Assembly (NCBI RefSeq): GCF_003614185.1
Contig: NZ_KZ987724.1
Coordinates: forward strand, 4,477,743-4,541,742
Direction of reading: 5' to 3'
Source: Paenibacillus aceti
Lineage (GTDB): Bacteria; Bacillota; Bacilli; Paenibacillales; Paenibacillaceae
DNA: 64,000 nucleotides
The first letter of the stretch is position 1; every line of letters starts with the position of its first letter. A program made the position numbers and the translations under genes. The notes beneath the pieces are model-generated. The model was not told the origin of the DNA, did no database searches, and was given only the letters and a program-made list of their open reading frames with translations. Below, one piece after another: positions 20,638 through 29,588 of the stretch.

Positions 20638-20932
20638 GACCTGTGTGTGTCGGGTATTGCAGCCTAGGATAATGATGAATGGAATACAGAATGGGCCAGC
20701 CAATATTAACTAAAATACTGCTTCAATCCTCCTGCACCTTGAGCTGTCCAGAACCATACTATTTAAAAGTAATTACACAAATAGTATGGCAATATTTTGA
20801 ATGCTTATTATGTGTTATGGGTTCTATTATTTGCTGGATATAAAATTATACTTGTACTTTTATGTATGGCGATTGTTCCCGTTTTGGCGAGAAATAACGT
20901 TAATCAGAGGAGTGATGTGATCGCAATGCTCT

Positions 20933-21160
20933 AGCGGTCAAAAATGTCCGTTAGAGCATGAAAACAACACCTACGCTCCTCCAACGGACACTTTTGACCG
21001 TTAGAAGCGCAAAATGCAATTTTTCGCGACAATTTCCCTTGTAACGGACATAATTGTCCGTTACAAGGGCTAGGTGCCACAGAATTAACGCTAACGGACA
21101 ATAATGTCCGAGTGATCGGACCAGAACATGGGGATGTTCACATTTCTGGGCACGCAAAAG
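20933..21160 (+). repeat. CGGACA-hairpin repeat, copy 1 (full length)
   Basis: A 228-bp element starting AGCGGTCAAAAATG and ending TTCTGGGCACGCAAAAG. It contains a long inverted pair built from GTCAAAAATGTCCGTT and AACGGACACTTTTGAC, then the perfect palindrome CCCTTGTAACGGACA/TGTCCGTTACAAGGG (21036-21069), then a third copy of GCTAACGGACA. A second full copy lies inverted at 53971-54203 and an internally deleted copy at 58853-58899. The gap 20638-20932 before it contains nothing I recognise. Confidence 0.85.
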
Positions 21161-21352
21161 TAGACATTAACAATAACGATTATCAATATATAAATAAAAG
21201 TGGGAGATGCTCGCAGATTAAGTATGCGAAACTGGGAAAGGTAGCAATTGTTCAGGGGAAGTAACATTCACATCTTTCAATGCAGAATCTTAACTGTATT
21301 TGTGTACACTGTGGTATTCAAATAAAAGTGCTTTTTTTATTTCTCAAAGGCG

Positions 21353-21511
21353 ATGATAGATAAAGACCTTAGCAAGGAAAGTGTTAAGCCATTATCTTCG
21401 AAAACTGGATTTGTTGTAATGAAAGTCCCTGACACAGTAGCTGAATCAGAAGATGGTTTGATTCTAAGACTGGAAAAAGATGAGGACAAGGTCACTATTA
21501 ATTTGAGATAG
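21353..21511 (+). CDS. Short open frame, probably a gene remnant
   Basis: A 52-codon frame starting MIDKDLSKESVKPLSSK and ending EDKVTINLR-stop. The ribosome binding site is weak. Just upstream, directly after the repeat end at 21160, another start-less frame runs VDINNNDYQYINKSG to a TAA near 21264. Both look like C-terminal scraps of larger proteins rather than functional genes. No family is recognised. Confidence 0.3.
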   Translation: MIDKDLSKESVKPLSSKTGFVVMKVPDTVAESEDGLILRLEKDEDKVTINLR

Positions 21512-21536
21512 CTGAAGTTGCCACTAGTATGAAAAG

Positions 21537-21580
21537 AAACCGCAAGCCTTAGGGATTTCTCCCCAGGGTTTGCGGTTTTT
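21537..21580 (+). terminator. Rho-independent terminator
   Basis: AAACCGCAAGCC pairs with GGGTTTGCGGTTT, followed by TTTT. Confidence 0.75.
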
Positions 21581-21661
21581 GAGTTTCATCGCTTCAAAGA
21601 AACTAATATACATCTCCTTTTCGCTAGTAGATCTATCTATGCTAAGGTAGGGGGACTCAAG

Positions 21662-21835
21662 ATGTTTTCAAATCGAGAACAGCTCCAAGAAATTTTGAGA
21701 AAAGCGAATCAATATGCACGGAAGCAAGCGAGGGAGTCGGGTGCATCCATTTATTATATGAAGAATAACAAACGAGTTCGTGAAGATGGTGAAGGAAACA
21801 AGTTCGAGATCATTTATGATGCCGCCGGAAAGTGA
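21662..21835 (+). CDS. Small conserved-looking protein of unknown function
   Basis: A 57-residue protein starting MFSNREQLQEILRKANQYAR and ending YDAAGK. AGGTAGGGGG lies upstream of the ATG at a workable distance. The arrangement 'ARKQARESGASIYYMKNNKRVRE' followed by 'GNKFEIIYDAAG' resembles small Bacillales proteins with an amphipathic helix followed by two strands, and the codon use is coherent, so I regard it as a real gene. It ends 49 bases before the tmRNA-like 3' end at 21884. Confidence 0.65.
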   Translation: MFSNREQLQEILRKANQYARKQARESGASIYYMKNNKRVREDGEGNKFEIIYDAAGK

Positions 21836-21883
21836 CATGAGTTTGAGTATCATGAGTGACACCAAACCGACCATGACGGTATA

Positions 21884-21914
21884 CAGGGGTTTTCGACTCC
21901 CCTCTCCTCCACCA
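21884..21914 (+). repeat. ssrA 3'-end-like sequence, right copy
   Basis: CAGGGGTTTTCGACTCCCC, then TCTCCTCCACCA. It repeats the tmRNA T-arm and acceptor end (11487-11512) with a 2-base insertion and one substitution. About 30 bases upstream, TGACACCAAACCG resembles TGACATCAAAACCG of the tmRNA pseudoknot region. It is best explained as a displaced tmRNA 3' end at the far side of an integrated element. Confidence 0.6.
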
Positions 21915-22112
21915 TGCAAATCCATAATCGCACGAGGTTGTGGTTTTTTTATATTTGGGGTATTACTGTAATGAGACGTGATGTCAGGAGTATTCTATCG
22001 GGATTATGCGGTGCATACTCCTATGCTATAATTGAATATAGCGCAGTTTCATTCAGAAAAATTCACATTTCCTATATATAAATCTATTGGACAAGGGGTG
22101 CATTGACCAACC

Positions 22113-23429
22113 ATGCACGATTATCAGACTTTCTTGCACCACAAGTTGATTATTATCGGTGCAGGCGCATCAGGACTCATGGCTGCCGTTACAGCACGGG
22201 ATTTGGGTATCGATACCGCCATTCTAGAGGGTAACGACCGGATTGGGAAAAAAATCGCAATGACAGGTGACGGTCGTTGCAATATTACGAACGATTCCAC
22301 TATGACGGGTACGGACGACGAAGTGGTGGCCTTATCGCGCAAGTACCATAGCAGTCAGGCTGAATTTCCGTTGCCTGTGTTGCAGCAATTCGGCATCCGT
22401 CAAACCATTGATTTTTTCAATATGCTTGGATTGCCGCTTACGAAATTGAAAGAGGGCTTAATGTATCCGATGTCGCTGCAGGCTGCATCCGTGTTGGATA
22501 TTTTTGAGCTTGCTCTGGAGGAACGGAACGTTCCGGTGTATCTTAACAACAAGGTGCTGGATGTTACCGTATCGACGGATCATCCGCGATTCAAGATTAC
22601 ATGCCGCAACGAGACAGATGAGCAGCAGATTGTCTATACCAGCGAATATCTGTTTATATGTACGGGTGGCCTGACTGGCCAGAATGCGGGGACGGATGGG
22701 TCTGGGTATGTGCTTGCTCAAAACATGGGGCATGCGATGGTCGAACCTGTGCCGGCAATAGTGCAATTAAAGGTGCAATACCCATATATGAAGGCTCTAT
22801 CCGGCATCAAACTTCAGGGACGGGCCCACATCCTTGTAAACGGCGAGATCGTTCGCAGCGAAACCGGTGAAATTCATTTCGCCGATTACGGCTTTTCCGG
22901 CCCACCGATTCTTCAACTCAGTCGGATAGCCGCCGTTCATCTCTCGAGAGGGGATTCCGTGACTTTATCCATCGATTTGATGCCGAACCGCACGAAGGAG
23001 GAGGTTATCGAATTCCTGGAGATGAACTGGGGAACATTCGCACACCGACCGGTTGCGGAATCCTTCATCGGTTTTTTACACAAGAAGCTGATCCCTGTCA
23101 TGCTGAAGGAAGCGAGAATCGATCAAGAGCCAAACCTACTTTGCCAGGATCTCTCGTGGAAAACGAAAGGGGTCTTTTATAAAATATTGAAGCGTTGGGA
23201 CTTTAAAGTAACAGATACCCATAGCTTCGAGAAGGCACAAGCGACAGCCGGTGGCATCGTTACAAAAGATCTCTTCGCGGACACGTTAGAATCCAAGCTC
23301 GTGCCTGGGCTCTATTTCGCTGGCGAGGTGATGGATGTCGACGGCGAGTTCGGCGGCTACAACCTGCAATGGGCCTGGAGTTCCGGCTATGCGGCCGCGA
23401 TGGCGTTAGGGAAACATATTTTCAAATGA
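22113..23429 (+). CDS. HI0933/BaiN-family flavoprotein, copy A
   Basis: A 438-residue FAD-dependent oxidoreductase-like protein. The N-terminal dinucleotide-binding motif IIIGAGASGLMAAVTARD, the family block GNDRIGKKIAMTGDGRCNITN, the central CTGGLTGQNAGTDGSGY and the C-terminal GLYFAGEVMDVDGEFGGYN with LQWAWSSGY are the HI0933-like/BaiN signature. Bile-acid-dehydroxylating BaiN belongs to this family, but most members have no known substrate. Its stop overlaps the region where the paralogue begins, so the two genes form a tandem pair. Copy A starts about 200 bases after the tmRNA-like remnant. Confidence 0.9.
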   Translation: MHDYQTFLHHKLIIIGAGASGLMAAVTARDLGIDTAILEGNDRIGKKIAMTGDGRCNITNDSTMTGTDDEVVALSRKYHSSQAEFPLPVLQQFGIRQTIDFFNMLGLPLTKLKEGLMYPMSLQAASVLDIFELALEERNVPVYLNNKVLDVTVSTDHPRFKITCRNETDEQQIVYTSEYLFICTGGLTGQNAGTDGSGYVLAQNMGHAMVEPVPAIVQLKVQYPYMKALSGIKLQGRAHILVNGEIVRSETGEIHFADYGFSGPPILQLSRIAAVHLSRGDSVTLSIDLMPNRTKEEVIEFLEMNWGTFAHRPVAESFIGFLHKKLIPVMLKEARIDQEPNLLCQDLSWKTKGVFYKILKRWDFKVTDTHSFEKAQATAGGIVTKDLFADTLESKLVPGLYFAGEVMDVDGEFGGYNLQWAWSSGYAAAMALGKHIFK

Positions 23430-23461
23430 AGCCATTAGAAAAAGGAATGAACTCAACACAT

Positions 23462-24787
23462 ATGTATAAATCGAAATCTACAATGCACCACGAGCTGTTC
23501 ATTATCGGTGCAGGTGCTTCTGGTCTTATGGCGGCCGTTACCGCGCGAGACCGAGGGGTCGATGTCGCGATCATTGAAGGCAACGACCGGGTAGGCAAGA
23601 AGGTACTAACGACCGGCAACGGTCGCTGTAACATTACGAACCAATCCACGGCGAAGGGGACGGACGAAGCGGTCGCACTATCGCATAAATATCACAGCAA
23701 TCAAATGGAATTCCCGCTGCCTGTGCTGCAGCAATTCGGCGTCCGGCAAACCGTCGATTTCTTCAACGCACTCGGCCTTCCGTTGATCGCCGTGGAGAAT
23801 GGCCGGATGTATCCGATGTCGCTGCAGGCAGCATCTGTATTGGAGGTTTTCCGGATTGCGCTAGAGGATCGGTATGTTCCGATACACTTCAAAACCAAAG
23901 TATTGGACGTTACCGTATCGAAGGGACATCCGCGATTCACAATTTTGTGTCAAACGGAAGCAGAGGGAGAGGTCGTGTATACCAGTGATTATCTCTTTAT
24001 CTGTACGGGCGGCCTTACCGCACCAAAGACAGGAACGGATGGATCTGGTTATACGCTTGCCCAGCGACTGGGACACACACTGATCGATCCTGTACCTGGG
24101 ATCGTACAATTGAAGCTGCAATATCCGAACCTAAAGGAGTTGTCCGGCGTCAAATTCGAGGGATTGGGCCATATCATCGTCAACGGCGAAGTTATCCGCA
24201 GCGAATATGGGGAAATCCTGTTTACAGACTACGGCGTCTCCGGCCCACCGATTCTCCAGCTAAGCCGGAAGGCTGCGTATCAGCTCAAAAGAGGAGAAAC
24301 AGTAACCTTATCGCTTGATTTGATGCCAGACCGCACGGAGGAAGAAGTCGTCGATTTTCTGGATACGCATTGGGGAACGTTCGGATACCGGACGGTTGCA
24401 GCTTCCTTGATCGGTATCTTTAACAAGAAGCTGATCCCTATTCTGTTGAAAGAGGCGGGGATCGACCAAGAGCCGAACCTCCTATGTCAGGATTTATCGT
24501 GGAAAACCAAGAAAATATTGTGCCAACTCATAAAGCGTTGGAAATTTATCGTAACTGATACCAATGGCTTCACGAATGCACAAACGACGGCCGGCGGGAT
24601 CGATACAACAGAGTTAAGAGAAGGAACGCTAGAATCGAAGCTAGTACCTGGACTTTATTTTGCCGGTGAAGTGATGGATGTGGATGGAGATTGCGGTGGC
24701 TATAACCTGCAATGGGCCTGGAGCTCCGGCTATTCCGCCGCGACGGCACTTGCTGATCAACTTACAGGCATCATGGAAAAAGATTGA
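23462..24787 (+). CDS. HI0933/BaiN-family flavoprotein, copy B
   Basis: A 441-residue paralogue of the preceding gene, with the same motifs (IIGAGASGLMAAVTARD, GNDRVGKKVLTTGNGRCNITN, GLYFAGEVMDVDG, YNLQWAWSSGY). The two are similar along their full length by eye. The frame is open to 23369; ATG 23426 would overlap the upstream stop as ATGA, but ATG 23462 gives an N-terminus that aligns residue for residue with copy A, so it is preferred. Two complete, diverged tandem copies point to an old duplication with retained function. A terminator follows at 24870. Confidence 0.88.
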   Translation: MYKSKSTMHHELFIIGAGASGLMAAVTARDRGVDVAIIEGNDRVGKKVLTTGNGRCNITNQSTAKGTDEAVALSHKYHSNQMEFPLPVLQQFGVRQTVDFFNALGLPLIAVENGRMYPMSLQAASVLEVFRIALEDRYVPIHFKTKVLDVTVSKGHPRFTILCQTEAEGEVVYTSDYLFICTGGLTAPKTGTDGSGYTLAQRLGHTLIDPVPGIVQLKLQYPNLKELSGVKFEGLGHIIVNGEVIRSEYGEILFTDYGVSGPPILQLSRKAAYQLKRGETVTLSLDLMPDRTEEEVVDFLDTHWGTFGYRTVAASLIGIFNKKLIPILLKEAGIDQEPNLLCQDLSWKTKKILCQLIKRWKFIVTDTNGFTNAQTTAGGIDTTELREGTLESKLVPGLYFAGEVMDVDGDCGGYNLQWAWSSGYSAATALADQLTGIMEKD

Positions 24788-24869
24788 TAGTTGTTTTGCT
24801 CCCCGCACGCAGGGAACACACACCGGTGAATTGTGGATTTGTACAGCCACGGTTTGCCTCCATTTAAAG

Positions 24870-24893
24870 AACCCGCTCAGTAAGCGGGTTTTT
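24870..24893 (+). terminator. Rho-independent terminator after the flavoprotein pair
   Basis: AACCCGCT/AGCGGGTT with a 5-base loop, then TTT. No other feature is seen in 24788-25165. Confidence 0.85.
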
Positions 24894-25165
24894 GCTTTGA
24901 TGGGGGAGGACAAGTGGACGAAATGTAGACATATTGATCTTAAACATATTCGAGATCATTCAATAAATCATCAAATCATCAAATAATCAATCAGGACACC
25001 TTAGAAAATAGAAATATACTAATTAAAAGAAAGAGTTAGTGAATCTCCAATCCTAGCCTAAAGTCTAGTTTCAGATACCACCTAAGACGGTTATGTCAGC
25101 CGAATAGGGCGGATATAATGGGTTTATAACTCAGAGCGGACTATGAGTCAAAGGAGTGTTTGAAT

Positions 25166-25945
25166 ATGAAGGCAACAGAAGCGACTGCACCGGCGCAGAC
25201 AGGTAAGGTAAGATGGGTGCTTTTTAATCCCAAAACCTATGCAACGATCCTCTATTTACTGCTATCACTCCCGTTAGGGATTCTCTATTTTACAGTGGCG
25301 ATAACGGGAATTGCACTATCCATCGGTTTAACTCCAATATTTATCGGAATTCCGCTGTTTTTTGGAGTAGCGAAGCTGTTAAATGGGATCGTGAAATTTG
25401 AGCAAAACATGATTAGACAAATTTTAGGTTTACCTACTCCTCCTGTTTCGTATAACCAGAACCAACAGTCTGATGCTGAGCAGAACTGGTTGAAGCGAAT
25501 GATGAAAAATTTTGACGGAGGGTTATTCATTCGAAACTTGATGCTCGTATTACTGAGATTTGTAACAGGCATCGTATTCTTTATTATTATGGTAACGGCG
25601 ATTTCACTAGGTCTAGGATTGATTGCTCTCCCAGTCGTGCATATCATTTTGATGAATGAAATGCAGCTAGATATATTAGAGAATAGCTTGTTTGGTTATT
25701 TCCATATAGATTGGACCTATAATCAGCAATATCTGTTTTACGTAGGAGCTGGCGTTATACTTTTTTGGGTCGCGCTTCGCATTGTGAATGGACTCATGCA
25801 AATTCAGCGTAGAATCATGTATGTGGATGAGCCGTATCAGCCGTCAGTGCCCATGGAAACACAAATACATGCAACGGTTCAGCCGCAATATTATGGCTAT
25901 CAAGAGGATCAGTCTACGCAAGGGATGATACAGTCCAGTCTATAG
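25166..25945 (+). CDS. Stand-alone 'sensor' domain membrane protein
   Basis: A 259-residue integral membrane protein with two pairs of hydrophobic segments (about residues 23-75 and 123-195). The first pair reads GILYFTVAITGIALSIGL then PIFIGIPLFFGVAKL, a layout typical of the 'putative sensor' membrane domain usually fused to histidine kinases. Here no kinase domain follows; the C-terminus is a polar tail rich in Gln and Tyr. ATG 25166 is chosen over TTG 25160 because AAGGAG is 9 bases before it. No obvious partner gene is adjacent. Confidence 0.7.
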   Translation: MKATEATAPAQTGKVRWVLFNPKTYATILYLLLSLPLGILYFTVAITGIALSIGLTPIFIGIPLFFGVAKLLNGIVKFEQNMIRQILGLPTPPVSYNQNQQSDAEQNWLKRMMKNFDGGLFIRNLMLVLLRFVTGIVFFIIMVTAISLGLGLIALPVVHIILMNEMQLDILENSLFGYFHIDWTYNQQYLFYVGAGVILFWVALRIVNGLMQIQRRIMYVDEPYQPSVPMETQIHATVQPQYYGYQEDQSTQGMIQSSL

Positions 25946-26035
25946 GGAGCTTAACGAAATTCGTCTGACAGGTTTAAAATATATCTGGAACAGCCCGACC
26001 GTGTGAGGCCGGGCTTGGGTCTATGTACGCTCATC

Positions 26036-26569
26036 ATGGACATACTTGAAAATGATTGGGTTCCGATTGAAAATGAAAGGGGAAGCTTCGAATACATGAA
26101 AAGGAGAATAAAGCCATTGCCCGATGATGAACTGAGGGCTATTCTGCGAGCGGCAGACGATATCATTGCCGAAGGTGGGAGGACACTTCTCACAAAAATT
26201 TTGAAAGGTTCAAAGGAACGGAAGCTATTAGAGCTTGGACTTGATCACAATCCTTCTTATGGCTTTTATAGGCACCTTACATTGGATCAGATTACGGAGA
26301 AAGTGGATCATATGATTCAATCAGGTTTTCTGAAGACGGAGGGGAACTGGAAATTCCCCACAATTATTTTTACTCCGCTTGGTTGGGTAATCGAAAAAGA
26401 TAGGCGTGCTGAAGAGTTTGTGCAAGAATGGGATCGCTGGCTGGATAATAACGTGACTCCGCTTAATATGGAATATTTGAAGGATCGAAACCGCGCTATG
26501 ATCTTCTTGTTCCTGTATAAAATTTTGTGCTCTCGGGATAATCGGTATATTCCTTTTTTAGCTTTGTGA
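26036..26569 (+). CDS. RQC-minor-type DNA-binding protein
   Basis: About 177 residues. The core (RAADDIIAEGGRTLLTKILK, then GLDHNPSYGFYRHLTLDQI, MIQSGFLKTEGNW, FTPLGWVIE) has the pattern of the RQC-minor family, which is related to the winged-helix RQC domain of RecQ helicases. Function in bacteria is not established. The start is uncertain: GTG 26003, ATG 26036 and ATG 26096 are in frame and none has an ideal ribosome binding site; a hairpin at about 25991-26016 argues against the first. A terminator (26628) follows. Confidence 0.6.
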   Translation: MDILENDWVPIENERGSFEYMKRRIKPLPDDELRAILRAADDIIAEGGRTLLTKILKGSKERKLLELGLDHNPSYGFYRHLTLDQITEKVDHMIQSGFLKTEGNWKFPTIIFTPLGWVIEKDRRAEEFVQEWDRWLDNNVTPLNMEYLKDRNRAMIFLFLYKILCSRDNRYIPFLAL

Positions 26570-26627
26570 TTATAAAAAAGTGCAGGCTGAAATTCGAAGT
26601 GTTATTCAAGCCTTGCAAAAGAGTGAA

Positions 26628-26647
26628 GACACCGATCAGGTGTCTTT
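26628..26647 (+). terminator. Rho-independent terminator
   Basis: GACACC/GGTGTC with a 5-base loop, followed by TTTTT. Confidence 0.8.
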
Positions 26648-26758
26648 TTGATTCACACAGCTTTATCGATGCCCTAAACCCTTATGACATAAGGAGTTAT
26701 GGCGATGTGTATCATTTTTTGCAGATATGTAAGGGCTTGCAAAATATGAGCATTAAAA

Positions 26759-26772
26759 AGTGAACGTTTTCA
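26759..26772 (-). promoter_or_regulatory. Possible CcpA cre site upstream of the ABC importer
   Basis: On the minus strand TGAAAACGTTCACT fits TGNAANCGNWNNCW. It is about 160 bases before the solute-binding protein gene, a plausible place for catabolite control. Prediction only. Confidence 0.45.
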
Positions 26773-26929
26773 GTCCATTGTGTTGCTGGGTATGATGTGG
26801 AAAAGGGAGGTGCTTGGCTAGGCAGGCAATGAACAAGCAGCACATAGCTAGGCCGTTTTAGAGTATGGGGTTTTGTTATCCGAACTACATTTGAATCAAA
26901 GAGAACAAATCAATGGGGAGGTTGTATTC

Positions 26930-28465
26930 ATGAAGAAAATTATGGCCCTGCTGCTCGCAGGTACCATGGCGATGGGGTTGTTGTCCGCATGCGGTTCAGG
27001 TTCTGGCAACTCCGAAGCTCAAGGTAACAAATCAGGCAACTCGACAACTCCAGAAAAGAAATACTCTGTAAGCGCGATGAACATCTTGTTTGGTGCAGCA
27101 CCGCCGACTACGAATAGTTCAGGGATTAAAGCGATTGAAGAACGTTATAACATCGAATATAAATATATTCCGGTTGCGGCTGGCGACTATAACAATAAGA
27201 TAGGCGTAACGGTTGCTTCTGGCGATATGCCAGATCTTATGCTTCTGGAAGATACTTCACCAAGCTATTTTAACTGGGTGCAGAACGGCATGTTCCTTCC
27301 AATAGAAGACTATATCAAGGATTACCCGAATCTCAGCAAGGTTCCACAGAGTGTATGGGAAACGCTTACAACAGACGGACACATCTATGGTATTCCGCGG
27401 CTCAGAGGGATTCCGTTCCATACAATGGCCATCCGTCAGGACTGGTTGGATAAGCTGGAACTTCAGATGCCAACGAACTACGATGAGCTTTACAACGTCA
27501 TGAAAGCGTTCACAGAGAATGATCCGGACGGTAACGGCAAGAAGGATACGTATGGGTACGCGCTCGATGGTGACTTTAGTGGTGCGAATGGCTTGTTCGG
27601 GCCGAACCGTGCGCTTCGTACAGGCTGGTATGAAGACGGCAACGGTGGTATTCAGCACGGCTACCTGATGCCAAATGCCAAGACTTCGATTGAGTTTATG
27701 ATGAAGGCCTATCAGGATGGATTAGTAAGCTCTGACTACACGATCAAGAAAGGGGCTCAAGCGGAAGAAGACTTCCTGACAGGCAAAGCTGGTATTATTG
27801 GTAACTGGGCGTATACCGCATTTTCTAAGGCTCGTATGGATAAGGCACTGGCTGTAAATCCAGACTTCAAGGTGGCACCAGTTCCTCCATTAACAGCTGC
27901 GGATGGATATAAAGGAAATGGTATGGCGGAAGGCTATTATGGATTCTTCGTTATGCCAGTCACACTGGGCAAAGAGGAAGATAAGGTTAAAAAGTTGTTA
28001 AGCATCCTGGATGACATGATGGGCGAAGAGGGCGCTAGTTTTATGCAATGGGGTATCGAGGGAGAGCATTATACGGTTGAAAATGGTGTGAATGTACTGA
28101 CAGATAAAGGTTCCTCCGAAGGAACAGGTAAGTACTTGCTTACGAACCATGCGGCTGAAGGGGATTGGATCTTTACCCCGGACGACACTGAATTAACAAA
28201 GAGCTTGAAGGAGCAAGCATACAAGGTGGCTATGGAGGGTGAGCCGTATCTAGACATGTCTGTAGGCCTCTATTCACCAGCAAACGCAGAGAAGGGCACG
28301 GAGCTTCGCCAATATCTATTGGATGAAGTGAACAAGATTGTAATGGGTCAACGTCCGCTTGATGATTATGACAGTATCATTCAAGAATGGAAGAATCGCG
28401 GCGGTGAGCAGATCATTCAAGAGATGAATGAGGCGTACAAGAAGCGTCTTGAGCAGCAAAAATAA
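26930..28465 (+). CDS. ABC importer solute-binding lipoprotein (LplA-like)
   Basis: A 511-residue extracellular sugar-binding lipoprotein. The signal peptide MKKIMALLLAGTMAMGLLSAC ends in the lipobox LSAC (Cys at residue 21), followed by a Gly/Ser/Asn-rich linker. The body shows the type 1 solute-binding pattern (NIEYKYIPVAAGDYNNKIGV, DMPDLMLLEDTSPSYF, GIPRLRGIPFHTMAIRQDW). The frame is open from 26873 but ATG 26930 follows GGGGAGG and starts at the signal peptide. It belongs with two permease genes downstream; no ATPase is encoded, so a shared housekeeping MsmX-type ATPase probably drives transport, as is usual for this class. Confidence 0.92.
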   Translation: MKKIMALLLAGTMAMGLLSACGSGSGNSEAQGNKSGNSTTPEKKYSVSAMNILFGAAPPTTNSSGIKAIEERYNIEYKYIPVAAGDYNNKIGVTVASGDMPDLMLLEDTSPSYFNWVQNGMFLPIEDYIKDYPNLSKVPQSVWETLTTDGHIYGIPRLRGIPFHTMAIRQDWLDKLELQMPTNYDELYNVMKAFTENDPDGNGKKDTYGYALDGDFSGANGLFGPNRALRTGWYEDGNGGIQHGYLMPNAKTSIEFMMKAYQDGLVSSDYTIKKGAQAEEDFLTGKAGIIGNWAYTAFSKARMDKALAVNPDFKVAPVPPLTAADGYKGNGMAEGYYGFFVMPVTLGKEEDKVKKLLSILDDMMGEEGASFMQWGIEGEHYTVENGVNVLTDKGSSEGTGKYLLTNHAAEGDWIFTPDDTELTKSLKEQAYKVAMEGEPYLDMSVGLYSPANAEKGTELRQYLLDEVNKIVMGQRPLDDYDSIIQEWKNRGGEQIIQEMNEAYKKRLEQQK

Positions 28466-28557
28466 TTGATTCCAAGTCATGGCCCTGGCCTTACCTGGTT
28501 AAGGCTGGGGCACATGTCTATGCACCGAGTGGGAAGTACTTAATGGAGGTGGAAGAG

Positions 28558-29526
28558 ATGTCCGTTGAAGCAGCAACCTCTGTGCCTGTTCCGGCGAATA
28601 AGCAGAAAAAGCCAAAGAGCGGCATGAGTCGGATCTGGCAAACTTTTTGGAACGAGAAATATCTCTGGTTGATGGCACTGCCGGGAATCCTGTATTTTGT
28701 CATCTATAAATATTTACCGATGTTAGGCATAGTTATCGCTTTTAAAGATTACAACCTTATGCTTGGCATCTGGGACAGCAAGTGGGCTGGCCTGAAGCAT
28801 TTTTACCGTATTTTTGAAAATCCAGATATCTGGCGTATCTTTATCAATACGTTGATTATTAGCTCTTATCAGATTGTATTCGCTTTTACGATTCCGATTG
28901 TGCTGGCGATCATGATTTATGAAGTATCGAGGAACACATATCGGCGCATCCTGCAAACTGTATTCTATATGCCTCACTTCTTATCATGGGTTGTGGTGGC
29001 AGGGATCTTCTATCTGATCTTCCGTAGTGACGGCGCGATGAATTCGATGCTGGCGGATCTGGGACTTGGCCAGATCAACATCCTGTCGAATCCTGAAAAC
29101 TTCCGAATCATGCTCGTGCTTCAGGTAATCTGGAAGGAAGCTGGCTGGGGGACCATTATTTATCTCGCGGCATTGTCCAGTATTAATCCATCGTTGTTTG
29201 AAGCAGCGAGGATCGATGGAGCCTCTCGTTTTCGCCAAATTTGGCATATAACACTTCCAGGCATCCGCAGTACGATTATCGTTCTCTTTATCCTTCGCTT
29301 AGGCAGCGTGCTGGATGTTGGATTCGAGCAGGTGTTCTTGATGCTGAATTCTTCGGTCCGAGAGGTAGGCGAAGTCATAGAAACCTATGTGTATCAGGTA
29401 GGGGTTGTGAATAGTAACTTCAGTTTCTCCACGGCGGTTGGCTTAATGAAGGGTCTCATTGGTCTTGTGCTCATATTCGGGGCGAATAAGCTGGCCAAGC
29501 GTGTGGGTGAACGTGGTGTATTCTAG
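28558..29526 (+). CDS. ABC importer permease (LplB-like)
   Basis: A 322-residue inner-membrane permease with six hydrophobic segments, starting near LWLMALPGILYFVIYKYLPM. The ATPase-coupling EAA loop reads EAARIDGASRFRQIWHITLPG (about residues 218-238). ATG 28558 is chosen because GGAGGTGG lies just upstream. It sits between the lipoprotein and the second permease and presumably forms a heterodimer with the latter. Family members import oligosaccharides or breakdown products of complex polysaccharides. Confidence 0.92.
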   Translation: MSVEAATSVPVPANKQKKPKSGMSRIWQTFWNEKYLWLMALPGILYFVIYKYLPMLGIVIAFKDYNLMLGIWDSKWAGLKHFYRIFENPDIWRIFINTLIISSYQIVFAFTIPIVLAIMIYEVSRNTYRRILQTVFYMPHFLSWVVVAGIFYLIFRSDGAMNSMLADLGLGQINILSNPENFRIMLVLQVIWKEAGWGTIIYLAALSSINPSLFEAARIDGASRFRQIWHITLPGIRSTIIVLFILRLGSVLDVGFEQVFLMLNSSVREVGEVIETYVYQVGVVNSNFSFSTAVGLMKGLIGLVLIFGANKLAKRVGERGVF

Positions 29527-29588
29527 GCTTCGAGAAGCGGAATTTCCCCACATCTGTATGCAAAGGCACCATGAAAGGAGCGATTGAG

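Noticed and set aside
26566-26763. A 65-codon frame after the RQC-minor-type gene
   Set aside because: It reads through a rho-independent terminator (26628-26647), lacks a ribosome binding site and has no recognisable domain.
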